A stretch of 6,688 bases of DNA. It comes from Mycobacterium sp. GTDB lineage: Bacteria > Actinomycetota > Actinomycetes > Mycobacteriales > Mycobacteriaceae. Each line of letters opens with the position of its first letter. The first letter of the stretch is position 1. Below, piece after piece: positions 1-6,138 of this stretch. The notes beneath the pieces are model-generated. The model saw only the letters and a program-made list of their open reading frames with translations. It did no database searches and was not told the origin of the DNA. The position numbers and the translations under genes were made by a program. Location: positions 1 to 6,688 of the forward strand of contig JAHBAP020000496.1 in the NCBI GenBank assembly GCA_018500005.2, in the 5' to 3' direction.

Positions 1-275
1 CTCGCCGCCCGCACCTGCAGGGCGTCGTCCATCAGCGCGCCAAGGTGATAGGAGCCGTCGGTCGGCAGCGAGGACGGCACATACCCACGCATGAACGGCG
101 CGATCACCCGGTAGCCGGCGCCCACCAGATGCGGGGCGAGTTTGCGAAAGCCGTACGCGGTATCGGGGAAACCGTGCAGACACAAGGCAATCGGGCCGTC
201 CTCCGGCCCCCAGGTGAGGGCGCGCAGTTGCACGGCGGGCGCTGTTACGTCGATCCAGCGCGGCTCGGTCGGCAT
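1..275 (-). CDS. ephC: EphC-like alpha/beta hydrolase (epoxide hydrolase family), N-terminal part
   Basis: Only the first 91 codons are present; the reading frame runs off the left edge. The protein begins MPTEPRWIDV and continues with a typical alpha/beta-hydrolase N-terminus. The HGFP oxyanion-hole motif is at residues 34-37, followed by a short helix and a strand ending in APFMRGY (residues 59-65), the usual place of the second conserved loop in epoxide hydrolases and haloalkane dehalogenases. The nucleophile Asp/Ser, the catalytic acid and the His lie outside the window, so catalytic competence cannot be judged. The wording resembles mycobacterial EphC (Rv1124) as I remember it. The ATG at 275 is chosen because a perfect AGGAGG Shine-Dalgarno (282-287) stands 6 nt upstream. 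That SD sits inside the end of the preceding Mam gene, whose stop is only 1 nt before this ATG, so translational coupling is likely. The start and fold are secure; the epoxide-hydrolase substrate class is inferred. Confidence 0.85.
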   Translation of the reverse strand, partial: MPTEPRWIDVTAPAVQLRALTWGPEDGPIALCLHGFPDTAYGFRKLAPHLVGAGYRVIAPFMRGYVPSSLPTDGSYHLGALMDDALQVRAA

Positions 276-276
276 G

Positions 277-756
277 TCAAACCTCCTGATCGAAGCCGGA
301 GATCATCCAGCGCCCGTCGACTTTATCCAGCGTGACCCGCACGCTGGAGTTCGTTTGCGTGGAAGGTGCGCTACCCACCGTCAACGTCTGGTCTACATAG
401 GCCAGGACGACCGCGTGCCCGGAATCGGCGGACACCACCGCGGCGGCCGGGACTTTCGCCGATGCCGAGACGCCCTTCTGCTTGGCGTCGGGAATCACCA
501 CCGTGGTGATCAATTGGGTGTAGTCCGCCAGGAATTTTCCGGTCAGCCGATCCCGCGCGGCGGCCGGAAGATCCTTCTCTGCGGTCGCAGGCCGGTAGCT
601 CAGGATGACCGGGATGGAATCTTGGGCGGCCTGCACCGCCTGCGCTCCGGCGGTCTGGGCAGCGCGCCGCGATGATCCATCCCACAACAGCCACGACCCA
701 GCGGCCAACAGGACGACGGCCACCAGCAGCGAACCGAGCCGGGTGCGCGAGTTCAC
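277..756 (-). CDS. Mce-associated (Mam) membrane protein, second of a pair
   Basis: This is a 159-residue protein with one N-terminal transmembrane helix (about residues 7-25), then an extracytoplasmic alpha+beta domain. The mid-region has the hallmarks of Mce-associated proteins: ILSYRPATAEKD, then an LTGKFLADY block, a TTVVIPDAKQKGV block, an AVVLAYVDQT strand and the C-terminal KVDGRWMISGFD. Such proteins accompany Mce lipid importers and, where studied (OmamA), support transporter stability; that role is known for the family, not shown here. The GTG at 756 is chosen because it overlaps the previous gene's TGA as GTGA, a normal coupling arrangement, and places the helix at the N-terminus. 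The open frame extends 23 codons further upstream to 825, but that stretch lies inside the preceding gene and has no SD. No mce genes are visible in the window, so this is an orphan Mam gene as far as can be seen. Confidence 0.88.
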   Translation of the reverse strand: MNSRTRLGSLLVAVVLLAAGSWLLWDGSSRRAAQTAGAQAVQAAQDSIPVILSYRPATAEKDLPAAARDRLTGKFLADYTQLITTVVIPDAKQKGVSASAKVPAAAVVSADSGHAVVLAYVDQTLTVGSAPSTQTNSSVRVTLDKVDGRWMISGFDQEV

Positions 757-1217
757 GGCACGAATTCCACAGCGGCGACTCTGAATTCGCCGTTGTCCTT
801 GGTGACCGTCACCCGGGTTCGCCAAGTCTTGGGTTGCCGTTCGGGGACGCCCCGGTTGGTGGTCATCACCCTCAGCGCCACCAGCACCTGGCCGGAGTCC
901 CCGTCGGCGGACTCCAGCCCGGCCTCGGTGACGGTGCCCACCGACGTCGATTGCGCCTTTCTGGCGGCGTCCTTGAAGCCATCGGCCTTCGTCTCGAAGT
1001 CCTCCCGGAAGGACCCCGTGGAGTTGTCGAGAATGCGCTGCACATCGACGTCGACCTGCTGATGGTCGATGGTCGTCAACGCCAGCAGTCCGTCCCGGCC
1101 GGCCGCCACCATCTGCGTACGCAGGCCTTCGGACCGGCGCACCTGCAGGTCACGCCAACCCAGCCAACCGGTGGCCATAACCAGGATGGCCAGGCCCGCG
1201 ATGAGCGCTCGGCGCAT
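753..1217 (-). CDS. Mce-associated (Mam) membrane protein, first of a pair
   Basis: This is a 154-residue protein starting MRRALIAGLA with a single transmembrane segment (about residues 4-22) and no classical lipobox. After it comes an alpha-helical stretch and the family-typical block LLALTTIDHQQVDVDVQRIL, followed by NSTGSFREDF. Mam proteins place a very similar 'D-V-x-R-[IV]-L-(D)-x-[AS]-TG-[SP]-F' motif here. The end VTVTKDNGEFRVAAVEFVP is the closing beta-hairpin. The ATG at 1217 is preferred to the in-frame GTG at 1223: GAGGAG (1226-1231) is 8 nt from the ATG but only 2 nt from the GTG. It heads a minus-strand operon with the second Mam gene (4-nt overlap) and ephC. The likely role is a membrane-anchored accessory subunit for an Mce lipid transporter encoded elsewhere; this is inferred from family. 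Confidence 0.87.
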   Translation of the reverse strand: MRRALIAGLAILVMATGWLGWRDLQVRRSEGLRTQMVAAGRDGLLALTTIDHQQVDVDVQRILDNSTGSFREDFETKADGFKDAARKAQSTSVGTVTEAGLESADGDSGQVLVALRVMTTNRGVPERQPKTWRTRVTVTKDNGEFRVAAVEFVP

Positions 1218-1225
1218 GACCACAG

Positions 1226-1231
1226 CTCCTC
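1226..1231 (-). promoter_or_regulatory. Shine-Dalgarno deciding the start of the first Mam gene
   Basis: GAGGAG on the minus strand lies 8 nt before ATG 1217 and only 2 nt before the alternative GTG 1223. This supports the ATG. Confidence 0.7.
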
Positions 1232-1256
1232 TGCGCTCGGTGTGCCACTGCGCGAA

Positions 1257-1282
1257 AGGCTACCGACGCCCACCGGTAGCGT
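1257..1282. promoter_or_regulatory. Symmetric dyad with opposed -10-like boxes (candidate shared operator)
   Basis: GCTACCG (1259-1265) and CGGTAGC (1274-1280) form a perfect 7-bp inverted repeat with an 8-bp spacer, in the 114-bp gap between the Mam operon and the bpoB-like gene. The right arm gives TAGCGT on the plus strand (1277-1282) and the left arm gives TAGCCT on the minus strand (1262-1257). Both fit the TANNNT mycobacterial -10 pattern and point outward toward bpoB and the Mam operon. A dimeric repressor bound here would cover both -10 boxes. The symmetry is seen directly; the promoter and operator roles are inferred, and no convincing -35 boxes are visible. Confidence 0.4.
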
Positions 1283-1315
1283 GCGATGGGCACCGGCTGG
1301 AACGGATGACCGACC

Positions 1316-1324
1316 GGGGAGGAG
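1316..1324 (+). promoter_or_regulatory. Strong Shine-Dalgarno deciding the bpoB GTG start
   Basis: GGGGAGGAG lies 7 nt before GTG 1332. It fixes the start despite a reading frame that is open for a further 660 nt upstream, where it runs antisense through the Mam genes. Confidence 0.8.
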
Positions 1325-1331
1325 TCCCAGT

Positions 1332-2198
1332 GTGAGCGCAGACCTGCACACCGTGCAGTTCCGTGGGGATGAGGCCCACGGCGGCGGCCTGACGCTGGTC
1401 GCAGACGAGTGGAACCGCGGTGAGCCCGAGGCCACCGGGCGGCCGACGATCCTGATGTTGCACGGCGGCGGCCAGAACCGGTTCTCCTGGAAGAACACCG
1501 GACAGATCCTGGCCGATCGCGGCTTTCACGTCATCGCCCTGGACGCCCGCGGACACGGTGACAGCGACCGCTCCCCCAGTGCCCGCTACAGCCTCCACGC
1601 CCTGGCCCGCGACATCGCTGCGGTACTGGCGCAGATCGACCGACCGGTGATGATCATCGGCGCCAGCATGGGGGGACTGACCGGCCTGCTGGCCGCGGCC
1701 GAGGCCGGCCCGCAACGGGTGAGCGGGTTGGTTCTCGTCGACGTCGTGCCGCGGTACGAAACCGAGGGCACGTCACGTATCCGTGACTTCATGACCCGCC
1801 ACGTGCACGGTTTCGAGAACCTGGAGCAGGCGGCAGACGCCATCGCCGCCTACCTACCGCACCGGCGGCGGCCGCGGAAGCTGGACGGATTAGAGAAGAA
1901 CCTCCGGCATCGGGACGGCCGGTGGCACTGGCACTGGGATCCAGCCTTCGTGACCGCGATCCACGATGAGCCCTTCGCCGACATGGCGGAACTGGAGGCT
2001 GCGGCAGTCGGGCTCACGATCCCGATTCTGCTAATCCGCGGAAAACTCTCCGACGTGGTCAGCCCACAGGGTGTCGAGGACTTTCTGGCCAATGTTCCAC
2101 ACGCACAGTTCGTCGAACTGTCCGATGCCGGGCACACCGCTGCCGGCGATGACAACGATGCGTTCAGCGACGCGGTCGTCGCTTTCCTGAACCGTTGA
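1332..2198 (+). CDS. bpoB: BpoB-like alpha/beta hydrolase (annotated elsewhere as non-haem peroxidase)
   Basis: This is a 288-residue, complete alpha/beta-hydrolase. The oxyanion-hole motif HGGG is at residues 44-47, followed by FSWKNTGQILA and the strand VIALDARGHGDSD (residues 67-79). The nucleophile elbow G-A-S-M-G is at 110-114 (Ser112). The catalytic acid is most likely Asp241 (LSDVVSP) and the base His268 (DAGHT), so the triad is complete. The segment between residues 140 and 225 is the cap region, rich in Arg/His/Trp (residues 176-202). The name 'bromoperoxidase' is historical: members are cofactor-free hydrolases whose true substrates are usually unknown. Identification as BpoB (Rv1123c-like) rests on remembered sequence wording and on the divergent arrangement with ephC, which also holds in M. 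tuberculosis. The GTG start is fixed by the SD at 1316-1324. The 3' end overlaps the opposing methyltransferase gene by 35 bp. Confidence 0.88.
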   Translation: MSADLHTVQFRGDEAHGGGLTLVADEWNRGEPEATGRPTILMLHGGGQNRFSWKNTGQILADRGFHVIALDARGHGDSDRSPSARYSLHALARDIAAVLAQIDRPVMIIGASMGGLTGLLAAAEAGPQRVSGLVLVDVVPRYETEGTSRIRDFMTRHVHGFENLEQAADAIAAYLPHRRRPRKLDGLEKNLRHRDGRWHWHWDPAFVTAIHDEPFADMAELEAAAVGLTIPILLIRGKLSDVVSPQGVEDFLANVPHAQFVELSDAGHTAAGDDNDAFSDAVVAFLNR

Positions 2199-3429
2199 CT
2201 TTCGGTTTGCGACGCTCGTCCCGGGCGGATGGAGTGCAGGTCATCGCCAGGAAGTCGTATTGCCACAATCCTTCGAAAAATTTGAGTGCGCCGTCTTCGG
2301 TCTGCACCGGGTGTTCCTCACCGTCACCCGCGGACTGCTCGAGGATCTCGCGGATGCTGAGCACTCCGTTAACGCGGCGCACCAACTCGGCTCCCTCGGG
2401 GGTGAGTGCCACTCGCCAGTCCGGTCGGTATATCTCGACGCCCTCGAGCCCGCATCGGTGCCTGAACACCGGCACATAACTCAGCGCATCCGGGGTGGAG
2501 AAGCTGATGGCGTAGCTTTCCTTGGGCCGTCCCGGTCGGCAAGCGACGACGAAATGGCAGCCGTTGGCAGCCCGGAACCGGTCCATCACCGACCACTGCT
2601 TCGCGGGCGGCAACGCGCCGACCGCAATGCTGAACTCGTTGGGCGCCAAGTGCGCGTGAGGGTAGTAGGGCGCATTCATCAGCCAGGTCTGGAAAACCAG
2701 TCCCGCGCGTTCGGTGAGTTCGATGCACTCGTCGGCGGAGTAGGTCGATTCGCGACCGATGAGGAAGGTGTCCACCAGGCCCGCGTCGGTCTGCAAGTCT
2801 GGTGCGATGTGTAGGTAACTCCTGATCGGATGGTCCGGCGCCAGCTGCGTCATCGCCGCGCGCACCACACGCACCGATTCATCGTCCAAGCCCAGTCCAA
2901 GGTCGCGGAAGGCCGACTGCAGCAACGTGACGGCGAACCTGCCGTATTTCGCGTACACCATTGTCGCGACGACACCGTCCGGGCGTACGCACTTGGCGAG
3001 GGCATTCATACCCGCCTGTGGGTCGGCCATGACCATGAGCACCCCGGTGGATACCACTAGGTCGAATTCACGCCCGAGCGCGGGGAGTTCCTCGATGGGA
3101 AGCAGGTGCAACTCGAGGTTGTCCAGACCGTACTTGTCCTTGAGGAACTGCTGGTGGTCCAGTGATGCCTGGCTGATGTCGACCCCGACAACCTTGGCAT
3201 CGGGGTTGGTGTACGCGAAAACTGCGGCCTGATTGGTGCCGCAGCCGGCGATCAGGATGTCCATACCGCTCTGGTAGCCCCGATCGGGCCACAGAATCGG
3301 GTGCGCGTGGCTTGGGTCGAAGCGCTCCCAGTTTCCTTCGAGCCACCCGGGAATATCAGTGATCGGCTCCGGGTAGCTCCACGCCTCATACTGCCGGTTA
3401 ATCACATCGCTCCTGGGATCGCTGGTCAT
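2164..3429 (-). CDS. Class I SAM-dependent methyltransferase with C-terminal PqqD-like segment
   Basis: This is a 421-residue protein, longer than a bare methyltransferase domain. The N-terminal lead (residues 10-50) includes YEAWSYPEPITDIP. The Rossmann core follows: motif I ILIAGCGTNQA at 58-68, the acidic end of strand 2 VVGVDIS at 80-86 (Asp84 expected to bind the SAM ribose), motif II FDLVVSTGVL at 122-131, and a CVRPDGVVA loop near 147-155. Residues 160-265 are mostly helical and could form the substrate lid. Residues 290-325 (HFVVACRPGRP onward) lead into a C-terminal segment at about 328-396 that reads like a PqqD-type winged helix (ALTPEGAEL, then NGVLSIREIL, ending FFEGLWQYDFL). The last 23 residues are a basic tail. 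The ATG at 3429 has GAGGAG (3439-3444) 9 nt upstream. The substrate is unknown and no biosynthetic partner is visible. The gene converges on and overlaps bpoB. Confidence 0.88.
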   Translation of the reverse strand: MTSDPRSDVINRQYEAWSYPEPITDIPGWLEGNWERFDPSHAHPILWPDRGYQSGMDILIAGCGTNQAAVFAYTNPDAKVVGVDISQASLDHQQFLKDKYGLDNLELHLLPIEELPALGREFDLVVSTGVLMVMADPQAGMNALAKCVRPDGVVATMVYAKYGRFAVTLLQSAFRDLGLGLDDESVRVVRAAMTQLAPDHPIRSYLHIAPDLQTDAGLVDTFLIGRESTYSADECIELTERAGLVFQTWLMNAPYYPHAHLAPNEFSIAVGALPPAKQWSVMDRFRAANGCHFVVACRPGRPKESYAISFSTPDALSYVPVFRHRCGLEGVEIYRPDWRVALTPEGAELVRRVNGVLSIREILEQSAGDGEEHPVQTEDGALKFFEGLWQYDFLAMTCTPSARDERRKPKVNGSGKRRPRR

Positions 3430-3491
3430 CGGCTGACGCTCCTCGACTTCATTGCCGTCCGCGGGAAGGCCCCGTCATCGGGACCCGGCAA

Positions 3492-3497
3492 ATCCTA
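3492..3497 (-). promoter_or_regulatory. Candidate -10 box for the methyltransferase
   Basis: TAGGAT on the minus strand, preceded by TT, fits TANNNT. It would start a transcript near 3485 with a leader of about 55 nt before ATG 3429. No convincing -35 is visible, which is common in mycobacteria. Confidence 0.35.
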
Positions 3498-3511
3498 AAC
3501 TGCCGATCCGG

Positions 3512-3537
3512 GTCTGAGTGCGGCATACGCTGCAGAC
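3512..3537. repeat. Imperfect inverted repeat upstream of the methyltransferase promoter
   Basis: GTCTG (3512-3516) pairs with CAGAC (3533-3537). The stem can extend inward through AGTG against CGCT with one bulged G at 3532 and a G-T pair, leaving a 7-nt loop. It lies just upstream of the candidate -10 box. No U-run follows on either strand, so it is not a canonical intrinsic terminator. It could be an operator or chance. Confidence 0.3.
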
Positions 3538-3633
3538 TCGCGCGTTAGGCGACTGCTGCCCCGTCCGGCGACCCGGGGCCGGAAACCGACTTGGGCGGCA
3601 TAGGAAGAACGACCACCAGCAGACTGCAAACGT

Positions 3634-3750
3634 TTAGCGGTGTCGAAGAAAGTTACTCGGCGGTTTCTGTTCCTCAAGCGCGGCAAGCCGTCGGGCGCTC
3701 TCCACCCGGATCAACGTCTGCAATCCCCGCCGGAGCAGTGCACCGCGTTC
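3634..3750 (-). pseudogene. C-terminal remnant of a VapB-type antitoxin
   Basis: One minus-strand frame reads SERGALLRRGLQTLIRVES then ARRLAAL, ending LRHR and TAA at 3636-3634. VapB antitoxins of one actinobacterial group end in a closely similar pattern: ALLREGL, an [LI]-I-x-x-ESARRLAxLGG block, then a Pro/Arg-rich tail. The usual LGG is replaced by LEE here. The match begins exactly where the zinc-ribbon gene stops, and the N-terminal ribbon-helix-helix half is absent: upstream, the DNA is the zinc-ribbon CDS in another frame. No start codon or SD fits, and no PIN-domain VapC follows. I read it as a scar left by deletion or replacement of a toxin-antitoxin locus. The family assignment is from memory of the motif; a chance resemblance over about 37 residues is less likely but not excluded. 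Confidence 0.55.
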
Positions 3751-4114
3751 AGAGAACCTTCTTGACCACGCTCGACTTGAGCTGCATGCGACCCAAACCA
3801 GGGACATTTGCGTCGATGTCGTGATCGCCGACTCCATCGGAGATGAGCCGGATTCCACGGACCTTCGTGCCAGCTTTGATGACCCCGCCACCGCCGCCCT
3901 TGACCTTGACGGTCGTCGAGACGATCACAGTGTCTCCATCGGCGAGGACGTTGCCGACCGAGTCCTTGACCGTGGCCCCGACGTCCACCGAACCGACATC
4001 AAACACCTCATCCGCCGACCATTCGTGACCGCACATCGGGCACACGAGGAGCGCGCCCTGCTCGTAGGCGAACGCCTCGCCGCACGCCGGGCACGGCGGC
4101 AACTGATCTGACAT
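3749..4114 (-). CDS. PhnA/YjdM-type zinc-ribbon protein
   Basis: This is a 121-residue protein, close to the 111 residues of E. coli PhnA (YjdM). An N-terminal zinc ribbon has Cys8-x2-Cys11 and Cys25-x2-Cys28 in the family contexts CPACGE and CPMCGHEW. A small beta-barrel domain follows, with DSVGNVLADGDTV (51-63), TVKVKGG (68-74), GTKVRGIRL (82-90), DHDID (97-101) and the conserved LKSSVVKKVL end (112-121). The name PhnA is misleading: despite sitting beside phosphonate genes in E. coli, the protein is not phosphonoacetate hydrolase, and its biochemical role is poorly known. The ATG at 4114 is chosen over one 14 codons upstream because AAGGAG (4124-4129) is 9 nt before it and would lie inside the longer version. 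The 122-nt gap from the upstream hydrolase leaves room for its own promoter. Confidence 0.9.
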   Translation of the reverse strand: MSDQLPPCPACGEAFAYEQGALLVCPMCGHEWSADEVFDVGSVDVGATVKDSVGNVLADGDTVIVSTTVKVKGGGGGVIKAGTKVRGIRLISDGVGDHDIDANVPGLGRMQLKSSVVKKVL

Positions 4115-4123
4115 TGCGGAGAA

Positions 4124-4129
4124 CTCCTT
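4124..4129 (-). promoter_or_regulatory. Shine-Dalgarno deciding the zinc-ribbon gene start
   Basis: AAGGAG on the minus strand is 9 nt from ATG 4114. It rules out the longer frame beginning at 4156. Confidence 0.75.
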
Positions 4130-4236
4130 GTTTGGCGGTTTGTCGTGGTTCAGCATTACCCATCACCCATGAGACATCACGGCCTAACCGTTGAACCGGA
4201 ACTCCACAGAGATCCCCTCGGATGCGACCCGTTCCG

Positions 4237-4923
4237 TCAAAGATCGGCGATCAACTCGAACACGCGGTCAGGCCCGTCTCGCATGACGTTGTGTGGTGTG
4301 TCCCAGCTACGAACCATGAACTCATCGTCCGCCCGGGCTTTGGCGGTCATTGCAGCCAAAGGAGATTCACCGGGCCAGCCGGTGGCTTCGACGTAGATCT
4401 TTACGGGTACGGAACGCCACGCGCCGGTGAGCTTCGACGCCTGCATAAGGGTGGCCAGCGGATGGGGGCGAGCGCGGGCATCAAAGAAGGGCAGTGGGTC
4501 GACAAAGGCTCCGGTGCGGGCCGATCCGGTCACGTACCAGGCATGCTCTTCGTCGTTGGTCATCGACCAGCTCGAGTCACCGTCCTCTGGGATCAGAGCG
4601 TCGAGATACACCAAGGCACGGACCCGGTCAGGCACGGCATCGGCTACCCCGCTGATGATGCTGCCTCCGTAACTGTGGCCTACCAGTACGGTGTCGCGTC
4701 CATCGCTCACGCCGGATTCAACCGGCACCGCGCCTAGTGCCGCGACAGCTTGTGCGACGTGGTCATCGAGGTTGATCGACTGGCGCGGCGTTCCAGCATC
4801 GGGGTCGAGGCCGAGCGGAGTGACAGCTACGACCGTGTGGCCCTGGACCGAGAGTTTCTCGACGAGAGGCTCCCACCACCAGCCGCCGTGGTTCATTCCG
4901 GGTACCAGCAGATAGGTGGTCAT
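4237..4923 (-). CDS. Alpha/beta-fold hydrolase, HNL/EstC-like
   Basis: This is a 228-residue compact alpha/beta hydrolase resembling the hydroxynitrile lyase/methylesterase/EstC group. The first strand ends in VPGMNHGGWWWEPL (residues 7-20), the family's oxyanion loop. The nucleophile elbow is G-H-S-Y-G at 82-86 (Ser84), followed by GVADAVPDRVRALVYLDALIPEDG (written here as two blocks, 92-103 and 104-115). The catalytic base is His211 in DTPHNVM. The catalytic acid normally precedes the His by about 28 residues, but no Asp is present between 149 and 199; the aligned spot is near Thr181 in IYVEATGWPGE. Glu179, Glu186, or an acid after strand 6 (Asp108, Glu113) could serve instead. The ATG at 4923 has GAGAAAG (4931-4937) 7 nt upstream, overlapping the ychF stop codon. 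Only 12 nt separate the genes, so the pair is probably cotranscribed. The substrate is unknown. Confidence 0.87.
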   Translation of the reverse strand: MTTYLLVPGMNHGGWWWEPLVEKLSVQGHTVVAVTPLGLDPDAGTPRQSINLDDHVAQAVAALGAVPVESGVSDGRDTVLVGHSYGGSIISGVADAVPDRVRALVYLDALIPEDGDSSWSMTNDEEHAWYVTGSARTGAFVDPLPFFDARARPHPLATLMQASKLTGAWRSVPVKIYVEATGWPGESPLAAMTAKARADDEFMVRSWDTPHNVMRDGPDRVFELIADL

Positions 4924-4935
4924 AGAGCAGCTTTC

Positions 4936-6039
<1,104 letters not shown>

Positions 6040-6046
6040 GGGGGTG

Positions 6047-6052
6047 AGTGTA
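6047..6052 (-). promoter_or_regulatory. -10 box for leaderless ychF transcript
   Basis: TACACT (minus strand) fits TANNNT. Seven nt separate it from GTG 6039, so transcription should begin at the start codon. No SD precedes the GTG, which agrees with leaderless initiation. Confidence 0.6.
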
Positions 6053-6126
6053 GAAGGCCGCCCCAACCGCGGATTCCGGTCAGGCACGCCAGCGCACGCT
6101 GCCAGGTTCGGCACGGGGTGAACCGG

Positions 6127-6132
6127 TACGGT
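6127..6132 (+). promoter_or_regulatory. -10 box for leaderless transcript of the DUF6542-type gene
   Basis: TACGGT fits TANNNT and stands 6 nt before ATG 6139. The expected transcription start coincides with the start codon, and no real SD is present in the 6-nt interval. Confidence 0.55.
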
Positions 6133-6138
6133 CTAGGG

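Larger units (their letters stand above)
3430..3748. other. 319-bp gap between zinc-ribbon gene and methyltransferase
   Basis: No intact gene is visible here. From right to left (minus-strand order) it holds a VapB-like C-terminal remnant (to 3634), an uncharacterised stretch that includes a weak GCCCCG/CGGGGC stem (3558-3579), the inverted repeat at 3512-3537, the candidate -10 at 3492-3497 and the methyltransferase SD. The short frames through it on both strands have no SD and no protein-like composition apart from the remnant. Confidence 0.6.

Noticed and set aside
45..675. Plus-strand frames of 96 and 177 aa
   Set aside because: They are antisense to ephC and the Mam gene, with Arg/Gly/His-rich composition typical of shadow frames in high-GC DNA.
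757..825. Upstream ATG for the second Mam protein
   Set aside because: The extra 23 residues lie within the first Mam gene and lack an SD; the GTGA overlap at 756-753 gives a normal start.
672..1331. Long N-terminal extension of the bpoB frame (508 aa in total)
   Set aside because: The extension is antisense to the well-supported Mam genes, has no family resemblance, and a strong SD precedes GTG 1332.
3558..3579. GCCCCG...CGGGGC hairpin as a terminator
   Set aside because: The stem is only 6 bp with a 10-nt loop and no U-run on either strand; this is common by chance at this GC content.
3495..3824. Small frames on both strands in the gap (63 and 77 aa)
   Set aside because: They have no SD, no recognisable motif and low-complexity Arg/Ser content; only the VapB-like stretch is protein-like.
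4115..4156. Longer start for the zinc-ribbon protein
   Set aside because: The SD for the internal ATG would lie inside the extension, and family members begin just before the first CxxC.
4156..4189. SigF-like promoter before the zinc-ribbon gene (GGTTA-N16-GGGTGA)
   Set aside because: It matches the remembered SigF consensus only partly, and a neighbouring GGGTAA is at the wrong spacing; too weak to list.
4197..4236. CGGAAC...GTTCCG inverted repeat after the HNL-like hydrolase
   Set aside because: The stem is 6 bp with a 28-nt loop and no U-run; it is not a convincing terminator.
6040..6114. 25-codon N-terminal extension of YchF
   Set aside because: YchF proteins begin a few residues before the P-loop; the -10 box at 6052-6047 is inside the extension.
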